From Prevotella herbatica (lineage in GTDB: Bacteria > Bacteroidota > Bacteroidia > Bacteroidales > Bacteroidaceae), in assembly GCF_017347605.1 (NCBI RefSeq), contig NZ_AP024484.1, forward strand, positions 3,424,501 to 3,488,500: a stretch of 64,000 bases of DNA, written 5' to 3'. Every line of letters begins with the position of its first letter. Positions within the stretch are counted from its first letter, which is position 1. Of this stretch, positions 42,362-53,053 are shown one piece after another. The notes under the pieces were generated by a model. It ran no database searches. It was not told the DNA's origin and saw only the letters and a program-made list of their open reading frames with translations. A program made the position numbers and the translations under genes.

Positions 42362-44361
42362 TGAAAAGTAAATTACATTATATATTCTATCTGATTGCTA
42401 TAACATTATTTTTTACGGCATGCTCAGAGCACGACTTTCTAACAGATTACAACATAGTTCAATCTAATGGAAAGCCTGTAGACATTAATGGTTCGCTTAA
42501 TACGCCAGACCTACAAGTGATGAGCACTCGTAGTCTTGGAGAAACTCCTGATATTAAAAAGTTGTATGCTATAGTTTTTGATAACAATGGATTACTAATG
42601 GAAGTTGATACTTGTAAAGCGGCTAATAGCAATGGCGATAACATCAATAATTTTTCAACGGCGAGTAATGGTCTCACATATTTTCATGTAACACTGCATA
42701 CATCAACAACTCCGAGAATCGTACATCTTGTAGCAAATTTCAATCCTACTTTCACCACAATTCTTGATGAAGCTTCACTTATGAGAAAGATGATTGTAAC
42801 AGATTCCACTGACTCATATTGGCAGAGAATAGTGTTTGACGAAGGTATTTATATGAATTCAGACGGAACTGTAGACGTAGAAAAGACTTTACCTAAAATG
42901 CAAAACTTGAAATTGATAAGAAACTTTGCAAAGGTAACAGTAAGTATCGCTGACAGTATAAAAAATATATTTATACCACAGGGATATTATGTCTTTAATC
43001 AACCTAAATCAGGCACCGTAGCTCCATATAATGTAAATACAGCGATAAGCGACGATCCTTTGACAAGTAGATTTGCTGACTATATTGCCAGTGATGGGAC
43101 AACGATGTCATACAAAGAATTACTTGATCAAAAATACTACGGATACGAACCTGAGACAAGAACTTTTAAAGATAATCCAGATCCAACTAGCGCAAGTTTT
43201 CCGTGGAAAAACGTTTTAGAGCCGACATATATATATGAAAGCACCCATCGCAATGATCTTGATAACCCTTATATAATAATTAAGGGTACATATATCTCAG
43301 GTACAGGCTCTACAGGAGTCCCTACCTATTACAAGGCTGACTTCTGCTACCCTACTGAACAAACAGGTAGTACTGACCTCACATCAATGACTTACTATAA
43401 CCTGATAAGGAACTTTCAATACAACCTAAAAGTAACTAGAATCTCAGGGAATGGTTCAAAGACTTTGGCTGATGCAATCGTAGGTGGTCCAATGAATAAT
43501 TTTATGGGTGTAACAACAGCAGGGAATATCACCAATATTGCCAATGACATATCGCGCTTATACGTAAGTTTCACAGATGAAATGTTTACAACAAAAGATC
43601 CTATTGTGATAAAATACAAAAACGTATTCAACATGCACGATCCATCAACCACAAGCGATGATGAAATTTGCAATTTGAGGCGAAGAGAACTTAACACAAC
43701 AGATTATACAGGTAAAAATTACGTCAGAATCGTTGGGCTTGATGAAGAGGACAAATCACCTATTGGAACTATTAAGGGCCCGATAGCAGCATCAGCAACA
43801 ATAAGCAGTGGAAACGATGCAAACGGATGGCGAACAATAACAATACAACCTACAGATTTGCCAACAAGTAGTCTTGAACAGAAAATTCAAACTATCAGCA
43901 TATATAATTCTGACGGACTAGAAAGAAACATAAATCTTTACTACCGTCAACCTATGAACTTTTCAGTAGAGCTAAATCCTGCTACGGTAACGTCTTCGGA
44001 AGATCAAGAGGTGGATGTCATCATTGGTATTCCTGGAGATTTAACAGCACCTCGCTTTCCTCTTACATTTAAAATAGAACACAATAGTAATGCCATATAT
44101 CCAAACGTACAAGCTACTGGATTTAACGAGCTACCTGTCGTTGTTGGAAAATCAATTATTGATGGAACGACCGACTCATATTATTATACACGAAATATAA
44201 GTTGGAATGAATACAAAAATACAGGTACTAGTAACGACGGACTAAAACGTTTCCATTGCTATTTCAAAACTTATAAGGCAAATAGCACGGGAAAAATATA
44301 TGTGACTACAGATAAATATTTCATAACACAACCTATCACCGCAACGTTGGCTAACAACTAG
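42358..44361 (+). CDS. DUF4906-type fimbrial lipoprotein
   Basis: 667 residues, lipobox FTAC. N-terminal region of DUF4906 character: VMSTRSLGETPDIKKLYAIVFDNNGLLMEVD and RIVHLVANFNPTF, then MQNLKLIRNFAKVTVSI and YYNLIRNFQYNLKVTRI; C-terminal third is a beta-rich domain ending KYFITQPI. Last gene of the second fimbrial locus; start overlaps the previous stop (ATGATGA). Probably a tip-complex subunit. Confidence 0.72.
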   Translation: MMKSKLHYIFYLIAITLFFTACSEHDFLTDYNIVQSNGKPVDINGSLNTPDLQVMSTRSLGETPDIKKLYAIVFDNNGLLMEVDTCKAANSNGDNINNFSTASNGLTYFHVTLHTSTTPRIVHLVANFNPTFTTILDEASLMRKMIVTDSTDSYWQRIVFDEGIYMNSDGTVDVEKTLPKMQNLKLIRNFAKVTVSIADSIKNIFIPQGYYVFNQPKSGTVAPYNVNTAISDDPLTSRFADYIASDGTTMSYKELLDQKYYGYEPETRTFKDNPDPTSASFPWKNVLEPTYIYESTHRNDLDNPYIIIKGTYISGTGSTGVPTYYKADFCYPTEQTGSTDLTSMTYYNLIRNFQYNLKVTRISGNGSKTLADAIVGGPMNNFMGVTTAGNITNIANDISRLYVSFTDEMFTTKDPIVIKYKNVFNMHDPSTTSDDEICNLRRRELNTTDYTGKNYVRIVGLDEEDKSPIGTIKGPIAASATISSGNDANGWRTITIQPTDLPTSSLEQKIQTISIYNSDGLERNINLYYRQPMNFSVELNPATVTSSEDQEVDVIIGIPGDLTAPRFPLTFKIEHNSNAIYPNVQATGFNELPVVVGKSIIDGTTDSYYYTRNISWNEYKNTGTSNDGLKRFHCYFKTYKANSTGKIYVTTDKYFITQPITATLANN

Positions 44362-44410
44362 CGTTTAAGTAACTAAAGCATATAAAAAATCATTATATCT
44401 ATCAACATGC

Positions 44411-44441
44411 TTGCAAAATAATAAAAAAAGTATTAATTTTG
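44411..44441 (+). promoter_or_regulatory. Promoter of trmD
   Basis: TTG (44411-44413), 20-base spacer, TAATTTTG (44434-44441). The trmD ATG is at 44447, so the mRNA would be leaderless or nearly so. Confidence 0.7.
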
Positions 44442-44446
44442 CAGCC

Positions 44447-45121
44447 ATGAGAATAGACATTATTTCAGTAATACCAGATATGATGGAAGGATTCATTAAT
44501 GAATCCATTTTGGCACGTGCACAGAAAAAAGGATTGGTAGAAATTCATCTACACAATCTAAGAGACTATACTCTTGACAAATGGAGACGTGTAGACGACT
44601 ACCCTTATGGTGGCAGCGCTGGAATGATTATTCAATGTGAACCTATTGACAGATGTATTTCTGCATTGAAAGCTGAACGCGATTATGATGAAGTTATCTA
44701 TACAAGTCCTGATGGAGAACAGTTTGACCAACATGTCGCAAACGATCTTTCACTAAAAGGTAACATCATTATTCTTTGTGGACATTACAAAGGTATAGAT
44801 CAACGAGTACGCGAACATCTAATCACACGTGAAATTAGTATTGGCGATTATGTACTTACAGGTGGAGAACTTGCTGCAGCTGTAATGACAGATGCTATAG
44901 TTAGACTCATTCCTGGCTCAATAAGTGATGAACAAAGCGCACTTAGTGACTGTTTTCAAGATGATATGCTTGCTGCACCAATATACACTAGACCTTCAGA
45001 ATATAAAGGATGGAAAGTTCCAGACGTACTTCTTAGTGGGAATGAAGCTAAGATTCGCAAGTGGGAATTTGACAGAGCGATGGAACGCACGAAAAAAATA
45101 CGTCCTGATTTATTAAAATAA
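44447..45121 (+). CDS. trmD: tRNA (guanine-N1)-methyltransferase
   Basis: 224 residues; methylates G37 of tRNAs with SAM, preventing +1 frameshifts. Seen: [16 protein letters not shown] at the start, PYGGSAGMI, the trefoil-knot segments [12 protein letters not shown] and [13 protein letters not shown], and a C-terminal helical domain ([26 protein letters not shown]). Start at ATG 44447 agrees with the family. The 3' end overlaps the convergent patatin-like gene by nine bases. Confidence 0.96.
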   Translation: MRIDIISVIPDMMEGFINESILARAQKKGLVEIHLHNLRDYTLDKWRRVDDYPYGGSAGMIIQCEPIDRCISALKAERDYDEVIYTSPDGEQFDQHVANDLSLKGNIIILCGHYKGIDQRVREHLITREISIGDYVLTGGELAAAVMTDAIVRLIPGSISDEQSALSDCFQDDMLAAPIYTRPSEYKGWKVPDVLLSGNEAKIRKWEFDRAMERTKKIRPDLLK

Positions 45122-45964
45122 TATTGTGTTATTTTTGATAAATTCCTCGCCAATTGTAAACCCTTCTTCGTAAAGTCTTTCCAACTTATCAATATCTTTT
45201 TCTATTCTTCCAACCTCAATAGGACGCAATGGACGAATACACTTTATTTGTCCATTATCTTCTAATTTATCAACAAGTTCAATCTGTTGATTGTAAGCTT
45301 CATGGCGTCTACTCAATGCGACCCTCAATCGTGGGTAATTTTTATAAACAAAATGCGGAACCTTTCTATCCTTCCCCTCATCTCGCCAACCTTTGTTCCG
45401 TGTCAAAATAACTACATTATTAGAATATCCCATGTCTATGGCATGTTGTACAGGTATGCTATCGGCAATACCTCCATCAAGCATCGGAATTCCATCAACA
45501 TTAACTATTTTGCTTACATATGGGAGACTACTAGAAGCTCTTACTATATCAAGCGAACGCTGACGATCTTCCAATTCTCTCAAATACATTGGTTGACCAG
45601 TTAAACAATTAGTAGTTACCATTTCAAAGTTATCTGAATGTTTAAAATATTCATCAAAATCAAAAGGCAATAGCTGATTTGGAAATTTATCATAGAGGAG
45701 CTTACTATCGAAAATACATCCCTGTGAAACAAGATGGCGTATACCTATATAATTATAACGCGCAAGATAATCAATATTTGAAATACGTGCACGTCGCGGC
45801 TGACGGCTAACATAACTCATTCCATTACATGCTCCAGCAGAAACGGCAACAATATATTTAAAATAAATATTATGCTTCATGAAAGCATCAAGAACACCAC
45901 TTGTAAAAACTCCGCGCATTCCCCCACCTTCAAGAACAAGACCAATATTTCGAGTAATAACCAT
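45113..45964 (-). CDS. Patatin-like phospholipase
   Basis: 283 residues. Ser-Asp dyad hydrolase: GGGMRG (oxyanion loop, residues 13-18), VSAGA with the nucleophile Ser (usual GxSxG reads AVSAG), and DGG with the Asp. The C-terminal part ([27 protein letters not shown]) matches the YjjU-type cytosolic group. A TATCTTTG box at 46005-46012 on the minus strand may be its promoter. Substrate not known. Confidence 0.88.
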   Translation of the reverse strand: MVITRNIGLVLEGGGMRGVFTSGVLDAFMKHNIYFKYIVAVSAGACNGMSYVSRQPRRARISNIDYLARYNYIGIRHLVSQGCIFDSKLLYDKFPNQLLPFDFDEYFKHSDNFEMVTTNCLTGQPMYLRELEDRQRSLDIVRASSSLPYVSKIVNVDGIPMLDGGIADSIPVQHAIDMGYSNNVVILTRNKGWRDEGKDRKVPHFVYKNYPRLRVALSRRHEAYNQQIELVDKLEDNGQIKCIRPLRPIEVGRIEKDIDKLERLYEEGFTIGEEFIKNNTILF

Positions 45965-46034
45965 ATAATCTAATAATTTTGCACCAATTTATTCAAATTT
46001 CTTGCAAAGATAGTGTTTTTTAATTAAAAAAGTG

Positions 46035-46042
46035 TAACTTTG
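46035..46042 (+). promoter_or_regulatory. -7 box of the pepP-like gene
   Basis: TAACTTTG, 29 bases before ATG 46072; -33 element weak. Confidence 0.5.
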
Positions 46043-46071
46043 TAGGCAAATCAATAAAAAAATCGCATTAT

Positions 46072-47472
46072 ATGTTTGATACAGCTACTTATGTGAGACG
46101 CCGTAACGAACTTAAAAAGCTCGTTAAGAATGGTGTCATCATTCTTTTCGGAAACAATGAATCACCAGCCAATTTCCCTAACAATGGGTATCACCCTTTT
46201 CGCCAGGATTCATCGTTTTTATATTATTTTGGACTTCAAAGAGATGGTCTAGTAGGAGTAATTGATATTGACAATGACAAAGATATACTAATTGGTGACG
46301 ACATAGATATAGAGGATATTGTTTGGTTTGGGTCAGTTGACAGCATTCACGACATGGCACAAAAGGCAGGTACAACAGATTCTGCTCAGATGAAAAGCCT
46401 AAAGTTAATTTGCAATGATGCAATGAGCAAACACCGCAAGATACATATTCTGCCACCATATAGACATGACATTAAGATTCAGATATTCGACTTGCTAGGC
46501 ATACATCCTTGCCAACAGAAAGAATCAGCAAGCATGCCGCTAATCAAGGCTGTTGTGAAGATGCGCTCTACAAAGGAACTGCAAGAAATTGAGGAACTTG
46601 AGCGTGCTGCCGTAATAGGTTATAAAATGCACACAACGGCTATGAGGCTCACTCAACCAGGTATCACTGAGAAATTTATAGGAGGACAAGTTGATGGCAT
46701 AGCAAATTCTTATGGTTCAATGGTTAGTTTCCCTACTATATATACTCAGCATGGTGAAATTATGCATGGTGCCCCATCAATGAACGTGCTTGAAAAAGGT
46801 AGACTTGTACTTTGTGACGCTGGTGCAGAAACTATAAACAATTACTGCAGCGACAACACACGAACAATGCCTGTAAGTGGAAAGTTCACCCAAAAGCAAC
46901 TGGAAATATATTCAATTGTAGAAGCATGTCACGACTATACTTTGGAAGTAGCAAAACCAGGAACAAAATATGCTGATGTACACTTTGCTGTTTGCAGACT
47001 GATGTTTGACAGATTAAAGGAACTTGGGCTTACCAAAGGAGATACAGACGAAGCAGTTAGAGCTGGAGCACATGCCATGTTCCTTCCACACGGATTAGGA
47101 CACATGATGGGAATGGATGTACATGATATGGAAAGTCTTGACCAAATTAACGTAGGATTTGACGAAGAAACTCGTCCTAACCTAGAGCAATTCGGAACAA
47201 ACTGTCTAAGAATGGGTCGCAGACTAGAAGAAGGATTTGTTGTTACAGACGAACCTGGTATATATTTCATCCCAGCACTGATTGACGAATGGAAATCAAA
47301 CGGACACTGTAAAGATTTCTTGAATTTCGATAAATTAGAGACTTATAAGGACTTTGGAGGAATAAGAATAGAGGATGACGTTTTAATAACAAAAGACGGA
47401 TGTAGATTCATCGGTAAGGATCGTATTCCTTATCATCCAAAAGACGTAGAGAATTTTATGGATAATAAATAA
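46072..47472 (+). CDS. pepP: Xaa-Pro aminopeptidase (M24B)
   Basis: 466 residues. N-terminal PepP-type domain (NNGYHPFRQDSSFLYYFGL) and a pita-bread domain with the five metal ligands visible: Asp in CDAGAE, Asp in CSDNTRTM, His in PHGLGHMMG, Glu in DEPGIYF, Glu in IRIEDDVLI. Cuts the N-terminal residue before proline with a di-metal (usually Mn2+) centre in the cytosol. 16 bp before the C1 peptidase gene, so these two form a peptide-degradation operon. Confidence 0.93.
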   Translation: MFDTATYVRRRNELKKLVKNGVIILFGNNESPANFPNNGYHPFRQDSSFLYYFGLQRDGLVGVIDIDNDKDILIGDDIDIEDIVWFGSVDSIHDMAQKAGTTDSAQMKSLKLICNDAMSKHRKIHILPPYRHDIKIQIFDLLGIHPCQQKESASMPLIKAVVKMRSTKELQEIEELERAAVIGYKMHTTAMRLTQPGITEKFIGGQVDGIANSYGSMVSFPTIYTQHGEIMHGAPSMNVLEKGRLVLCDAGAETINNYCSDNTRTMPVSGKFTQKQLEIYSIVEACHDYTLEVAKPGTKYADVHFAVCRLMFDRLKELGLTKGDTDEAVRAGAHAMFLPHGLGHMMGMDVHDMESLDQINVGFDEETRPNLEQFGTNCLRMGRRLEEGFVVTDEPGIYFIPALIDEWKSNGHCKDFLNFDKLETYKDFGGIRIEDDVLITKDGCRFIGKDRIPYHPKDVENFMDNK

Positions 47473-47488
47473 CATTATATTGGTTTAA

Positions 47489-48691
47489 ATGAGAAAATTA
47501 TTAGTAATGACACTCCTTGCCATAACGGCAATTGGTGCAACAGCACAGGAAAAGAAGGCTGAGATAAATGTAAACAAGCCGGTATTCACTGTAGTAAGAG
47601 AGAACAAAATTACAAGTATTAAGAACCAAAGCCGTAGTGGTACATGTTGGGACTATTCTACGCTAAGTTTCTTTGAGGCTGAGATTCTTAAAAAGACAGG
47701 CAAGACTTATGACCTTTGCGAGTCATTTGTTGCGAACAAAACTTATATGGATCGTGCCATTCAAGTAGTACGCCTACACGGAGATTGCCAATTTTCTGAA
47801 GGTGGCAGTTCTTATGATCCTTTGTATTGCCTAGAGAATTATGGTATCTGTCCAGAAAACGCTATGCCATCTGCAGGTAGTCTTTACGGAGATTCACTGA
47901 ACAATTATAATGAGTTTTTCCATTTAATGACTCCTTATGTAATGGCTGTTGCAAAAAGCGATTCAAAAAAGTTGTCTACTCAATGGAAAGCTGGACTACA
48001 AGGCATCCTTGATGCTTACCTAGGCAAATGTCCAGAAAAATTCACTTATGAAGGCAAGAGTTATACTCCAAAGTCTTTCGCAGCAAGTCTTGGCATAGAT
48101 TTTAATGATTATGCAAGCATAACAAGTTACACCCATCATCCTTTCTGGAAGGGATTTCCTGTTGAAGTTCAGGACAATTGGCGCAACCCTCTTTCATGGA
48201 ATATCCCAATGGAAGACATGATGCGCATCATTGACAATGCAGTTATGAATGGATATACTGTAGCTTGGGGCGGTGACGTTTCTGAAGACGGTTTCACACG
48301 TGACGGTTTGGCTTATAATACAGACACAAAGAAAGTACAAAGTCTCACTGGTAGCGACATGGCTCGTTGGTTGAAACTGACAAAGACTCAGAAGAATAAT
48401 ATGATAGACTCTTTGGGCTGCAAAGTTCCAGAAATAATACCTACACAGAAAATGCGTCAGGAAAGATATGACAACTGGGAACTTACAGACGATCACGGTA
48501 TGCTTATATACGGTATCGCCAAAGACCAAAATGGCAAAGAATATTACATGGTTAAGAACTCATGGGGAGAAGCTGGTGAATATAAGGGAATTTGGTATAT
48601 GACAAAGAACTTTATAGCAGCAAACACTATGGATTTCATGGTTAATAAAAATGCCATACCAAATGATATCCGCAAAAAACTTGGTATCTAA
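47489..48691 (+). CDS. C1-family (bleomycin hydrolase-like) aminopeptidase
   Basis: 400 residues. Signal peptide to about residue 19 (GATAQ), catalytic Cys53 in RSGTCWDYST, His in TDDHGMLI, Asn in VKNSWG; KNQSRSGTCW and the spacing fit peptidase C1B (PepC/BLH). The signal peptide places it in the periplasm, unlike cytosolic PepC. Follows pepP. Confidence 0.9.
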   Translation: MRKLLVMTLLAITAIGATAQEKKAEINVNKPVFTVVRENKITSIKNQSRSGTCWDYSTLSFFEAEILKKTGKTYDLCESFVANKTYMDRAIQVVRLHGDCQFSEGGSSYDPLYCLENYGICPENAMPSAGSLYGDSLNNYNEFFHLMTPYVMAVAKSDSKKLSTQWKAGLQGILDAYLGKCPEKFTYEGKSYTPKSFAASLGIDFNDYASITSYTHHPFWKGFPVEVQDNWRNPLSWNIPMEDMMRIIDNAVMNGYTVAWGGDVSEDGFTRDGLAYNTDTKKVQSLTGSDMARWLKLTKTQKNNMIDSLGCKVPEIIPTQKMRQERYDNWELTDDHGMLIYGIAKDQNGKEYYMVKNSWGEAGEYKGIWYMTKNFIAANTMDFMVNKNAIPNDIRKKLGI

Positions 48692-48714
48692 CATTTGATA
48701 TCAAAAATAAATAG

Positions 48715-48758
48715 AAGGCACAAACTGAAAAAACATTTCAGTTTGTGCCTTTTTTTTG
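48715..48758 (+). terminator. Terminator after the C1 peptidase
   Basis: Perfect 16-bp stem AAGGCACAAACTGAAA with its complement, loop AAACA, and a run of eight or more T. A TAACTTTG at 48770-48777 right after it may start recJ transcription. Confidence 0.88.
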
Positions 48759-48869
48759 TTTTTATTTTGTAACTTTGAGCACAGTTTTTTATTTCATAAG
48801 CAATAAAAAATCATAAAAGACATATGTTTTAAACATATTGTAACCAAGAAGAAAATAAAAACGATATAA

Positions 48870-50615
48870 ATGCATTTCAAATGGAATTACGAACCACCAA
48901 CACCAGAAGAGAAACTAGCAGCTAAAGAACTTGGTGACAAGTTGAGTATCAGTCCTATTTTAGCGCAACTCCTTATCAAACGCGGTATTAATACCGAATA
49001 TGCTGCAAAGAAATTCTTTCGCCCACAATTAGCCGATCTCATAAATCCGTTTCTTATGAAAGATATGGATATAGCAGTAGAACGACTGAATGATGCAATG
49101 GGCAGGAAAGAGCGTATTCTTGTTTATGGAGATTACGATGTTGACGGATGCACAGCTGTTGCACTGGTGTACAAGTTTCTTCAACAGTTTTATTCAAACA
49201 TAGATTATTACATACCTGACAGATATGACGAAGGATATGGAGTAAGCAAAAAAGGAATAGACTATGCGAAAGAGACTGGTGTAAAACTTATTATAATACT
49301 TGACTGCGGCATAAAAGCAATCAAGGAAATAGACTATGCCAAAAGTCTTGGTATAGATTTTATTATTTGTGACCATCATGTTCCTGACGAGACAATGCCA
49401 CAAGCTGTGGCTATATTGAATCCCAAGAGGCATGATGACACATTTGCATATAAGAACTTATGCGGATGTGGTGTTGGATTCAAATTTATGCAGGGCTGGG
49501 CCAAAAACAATGGTATTCCATTTTCAAATCTTATACCTTTACTTGACTTATGCGCTGTTTCGATAGCAGCTGATATTGTTCCAGTAACTGATGAAAATAG
49601 GATCATTGCATTTCATGGATTAAAACAGTTAAACCAAAATCCAAGCATCGGTCTGAAAGCTATTATTGATATTTGTGGTCTAAACGGGCGAGAAATATCT
49701 ATGAGCGACATCGTATTCAAGATTGGACCAAGAATAAACGCTTCTGGAAGAATGGAAAACGGAAAAGAAAGCGTCGACTTGCTTATAGAAAAAGATTACG
49801 GAGTGGCTATAAAAAAGGCAAAGCACATTGATGAATATAATGAGCTACGTAAGGATATTGACAAACAAATGACTGAAGATGCTAATACGATTGTCTCAAA
49901 ACTCGAAAATCAGAAGCATCATTCAAGCATAGTTCTTTATGACGAAAACTGGAAGAAAGGTGTTATCGGAATTGTAGCCTCTCGTCTTACAGAGATGTAT
50001 TTTCGCCCAACTGTAGTTTTAACTAAAGACGGTGATTTTGCAACTGGGTCAGCTCGTAGCGTAACAGGGTTTGATGTTTATGCTGCAATAAAGAGCTGTC
50101 GTGATTTACTTCTTAATTTCGGCGGTCATACCTATGCAGCTGGCTTAACTCTTAAATGGAATGATATACCGAAGTTTAGACAGAGGTTCCAAAGTTATGT
50201 TGAAGAACACATAGAACCAGAACAGACAGAAGCTAATATCAATATAGATAGTCATATAGATTTTAAAGACATAACTAAAAAGCTCCACAATGACCTAAAA
50301 CGTTTCTCTCCTTTTGGCCCGGAATGCACCAAGCCAGTCTTCTGCACTCTCGGTGTTTATGATTATGGTACTAGTAAAGTTGTAGGAAGAGAGCAAGAGC
50401 ATATTAAGCTAGAACTTGTTGATTCTAAGTCAAGCGATGTTGTAAATGGAATCGCATTCGGTCAAAGTGCATCCGCACGATATATTAAAAGTAAAAGATC
50501 GTTTGATATTGTATATACGATTGAAGAAAATGTTTTTAAGCGAAACCAAATTCAATTACAAATAGAAGACATTCGTCCAGAAGAAATAAAAGAAGAAAAT
50601 AAAACTGAATTATAA
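48870..50615 (+). CDS. recJ: Single-stranded-DNA-specific exonuclease RecJ
   Basis: 581 residues. DHH/DHHA1 exonuclease motifs: VYGDYDVDGCTA, ILDCG, FIICDHHVPD, GRMENGKESVDLL, FGGHTYAAGL; OB domain at the C-terminus. Degrades ssDNA 5' to 3' in recombination and repair. Stop overlaps the RecQ start (TAATG), so both are made from one message, as expected for enzymes that work together. Confidence 0.95.
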   Translation: MHFKWNYEPPTPEEKLAAKELGDKLSISPILAQLLIKRGINTEYAAKKFFRPQLADLINPFLMKDMDIAVERLNDAMGRKERILVYGDYDVDGCTAVALVYKFLQQFYSNIDYYIPDRYDEGYGVSKKGIDYAKETGVKLIIILDCGIKAIKEIDYAKSLGIDFIICDHHVPDETMPQAVAILNPKRHDDTFAYKNLCGCGVGFKFMQGWAKNNGIPFSNLIPLLDLCAVSIAADIVPVTDENRIIAFHGLKQLNQNPSIGLKAIIDICGLNGREISMSDIVFKIGPRINASGRMENGKESVDLLIEKDYGVAIKKAKHIDEYNELRKDIDKQMTEDANTIVSKLENQKHHSSIVLYDENWKKGVIGIVASRLTEMYFRPTVVLTKDGDFATGSARSVTGFDVYAAIKSCRDLLLNFGGHTYAAGLTLKWNDIPKFRQRFQSYVEEHIEPEQTEANINIDSHIDFKDITKKLHNDLKRFSPFGPECTKPVFCTLGVYDYGTSKVVGREQEHIKLELVDSKSSDVVNGIAFGQSASARYIKSKRSFDIVYTIEENVFKRNQIQLQIEDIRPEEIKEENKTEL

Positions 50616-52516
50616 TGGAATGCCGGCAGATACTACAACAATATTGGGGGTATCCTGATTTCCGGGGAATACAAAAGGACATTATTGAAAGTATTTGTGC
50701 CGGACATGATACCCTTGGGCTAATGCCTACAGGTGGAGGAAAATCAATAACTTTTCAAGTACCAGCATTAGCAATGGATGGAGTGTGCATTGTTATCACT
50801 CCACTTATTGCGTTAATGAAAGACCAAGTTGACCACCTACTAAAACTCGGTATCAAAGCTGCTTCTATATATTCTGGCATGACAAGACCTGAAATAATAA
50901 AGGTTCTTGAAAATGCCGTGTTTGGAGGAGTAAAGATTTTATATGTATCACCAGAAAGACTTTCTTCAGAACTTTTCCAAGCCAAATTAAAACACATGAA
51001 AGTGAGTTTCATCACGGTAGATGAGGCCCACTGTATAAGTCAATGGGGGTATGACTTTAGACCATCCTATCTTAACATTGCAGATATACGCAAATTAAAA
51101 CCTGATGTTTCCATATTGGCATTAACGGCTACAGCCACAACTAAAGTTGTTGATGACATACAGGAAAAATTAGGATTTAAGGAAAAGAACGTCTTTCGCA
51201 TGAGTTTTGAAAGAAAGAATCTAACTTATGTTGTAAGACTTGCATCAGATAAAGACCAACAACTTATTCATATTCTAAATTCTGTAAAAGGCTGCGCAAT
51301 TGTTTATGTAAGAAGCAGAAAGCGCACAAAGGAAATCGCTCAAATGCTTAACGATAATGATATTAAAGCGACTTACTATCACGCAGGGCTGGAACATTAC
51401 ACGAAAGACTTGCGACAAAAGGAATGGCAGAATGATAAAACACGCGTAATAGTGGCTACAAATGCATTCGGTATGGGCATTGACAAACCGAATGTAAGAA
51501 TAGTTGTCCATATAGACTGCCCAGATTCTATTGAAGCTTATTTTCAAGAAGCAGGACGTGCAGGACGAGATAGCAAAAAGGCTTATGCTGTTTTGTTATA
51601 CAATGACGGAGATTGTAGAAAGCTACATAAACGTATTACAGATAACTTCCCAGAAAAAGAATATGTTAGAAAGGTATATGACAGTTTAGCTTATTTCTAT
51701 CAGATAGGTGTCGGTAGTGGTATAGGCCATACGTTCGCTTTTGATATAGGCAAATTTTGCCATAACTTCGGACTATCTATGATTCTTGTAGACTCTTCAT
51801 TAAGAATTTTAGAAAGAGCAGGTTATATTATCTATGAGAACGATCCCAAAAACAGTGCAAGACTTATATTCCTACTTAGTCGTAACCAGCTTTACATACT
51901 TGAAAATATTACGAGTAATGAAGATAAAATAATAACAACCCTGCTCCGCCTATACGGTGGACTTTTCAATGATTACACATATATTGATGAGGGACTGATC
52001 GCTCAGAAATCAGGACTCACACAACAACAGGTATATTTGATATTAAAGAATTTGAGCATGAAAAGGATAATTCACTTTATTCCACAACGGAAAACTCCTT
52101 ACATCTCATATTCAAAGAATAGAGATGACGGTGAAAGGATTATTATTTCAAAGAGTGTGTATGAAGACAGAAAAATTGAATTTGAAAAAAGAATTGATGC
52201 AATCATAAAATATGCAACAAATGATAGTGTATGCAGAAGTAGACAGTTATTAAGATACTTTGGTGAAACAGATAGTAATGACTGTGAATTATGTGATGTT
52301 TGTCTTGAGCACAATACAGACCAAGCTTCTGAAGATAGAATTTCTTTACCGAAAAAAAGGATACTCGAAATGTTGAAAGACGGAAAAAAACATCATATTA
52401 CAGAACTAAATGAAATGGACATTCCTGATAGACAGTTAGATGAAGCATTAGAATTCTTAATTAACGAGGAATACATAATTAATGATTGTGGATATATTAT
52501 GCTAAAACAGAAATAG
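50615..52516 (+). CDS. recQ: ATP-dependent DNA helicase RecQ
   Basis: 633 residues. Walker A TGGGKSI, DEAHCISQWGYDFRPSY (motif II and aromatic loop), LTATAT, AFGMGIDKPNVR, QEAGRAGRDS; RQC zinc-binding cysteines CRSRQLLRYFGE...CELCDVCL. The C-terminus is shorter than in E. coli after the winged helix and shows no clear HRDC. Unwinds 3' to 5'; coupled to recJ. Confidence 0.95.
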   Translation: MECRQILQQYWGYPDFRGIQKDIIESICAGHDTLGLMPTGGGKSITFQVPALAMDGVCIVITPLIALMKDQVDHLLKLGIKAASIYSGMTRPEIIKVLENAVFGGVKILYVSPERLSSELFQAKLKHMKVSFITVDEAHCISQWGYDFRPSYLNIADIRKLKPDVSILALTATATTKVVDDIQEKLGFKEKNVFRMSFERKNLTYVVRLASDKDQQLIHILNSVKGCAIVYVRSRKRTKEIAQMLNDNDIKATYYHAGLEHYTKDLRQKEWQNDKTRVIVATNAFGMGIDKPNVRIVVHIDCPDSIEAYFQEAGRAGRDSKKAYAVLLYNDGDCRKLHKRITDNFPEKEYVRKVYDSLAYFYQIGVGSGIGHTFAFDIGKFCHNFGLSMILVDSSLRILERAGYIIYENDPKNSARLIFLLSRNQLYILENITSNEDKIITTLLRLYGGLFNDYTYIDEGLIAQKSGLTQQQVYLILKNLSMKRIIHFIPQRKTPYISYSKNRDDGERIIISKSVYEDRKIEFEKRIDAIIKYATNDSVCRSRQLLRYFGETDSNDCELCDVCLEHNTDQASEDRISLPKKRILEMLKDGKKHHITELNEMDIPDRQLDEALEFLINEEYIINDCGYIMLKQK

Positions 52517-52556
52517 GTTTTTATATAAAGAGTTAAAGTTTAGTCTTCACTTTCCT

Positions 52557-53042
52557 TTATTCTTTTGTTGCCGCAACAAATAACCAATCGCTGAGACGAT
52601 TCATAAAGACCATGATGTTATCTGCTAGTTCATACTGACGACGCATGGTTATCAGTCTACGCTCAGCGGTACGGCACTTTGTCCTCGCTACATGGAAATA
52701 AGCATTCGGGATACTTTCCCCTGGCATGACGAAACAGAATTTACCATCATTCTTATTTTCATCTATATCACGCTCCAACTGCAATGTAATACTATCCAAA
52801 TCAAATTTCAAATCCATACTTCCCCCCGCTACAACTCCCATTATACGCATGATGATATTCTGAAACAACTCTATTTTCAGCTTTGAATCACTGTCATTAA
52901 TGTAAACCTTGACAAGACCCAACGACGCATTTAACTCATCTAAAACTCCGTTAGCTTCAATTCTCACATCATCTTTTTCAACATGAGCCTCACCTTTCAA
53001 TGATGTAAATCCTTTATCACCAGTCTTTGTATATATTTTCAT
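52557..53042 (-). CDS. PduO-type cob(I)alamin adenosyltransferase
   Basis: 161 residues. YTKTGDKGFTSL at residues 4-15 (ATP-binding start of the PduO family), RIEANGVLDELNASLG, and RTKCRTAERR in the later helix. It transfers adenosyl from ATP to Co(I) corrinoid, making coenzyme B12. Length is on the short side for the family (about 180-190). Last gene of the riboswitch-led uptake operon, 11 bp after btuC, thus linking import to coenzyme formation. Confidence 0.9.
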   Translation of the reverse strand: MKIYTKTGDKGFTSLKGEAHVEKDDVRIEANGVLDELNASLGLVKVYINDSDSKLKIELFQNIIMRIMGVVAGGSMDLKFDLDSITLQLERDIDENKNDGKFCFVMPGESIPNAYFHVARTKCRTAERRLITMRRQYELADNIMVFMNRLSDWLFVAATKE

Positions 53043-53053
53043 AGCATTTAAAT

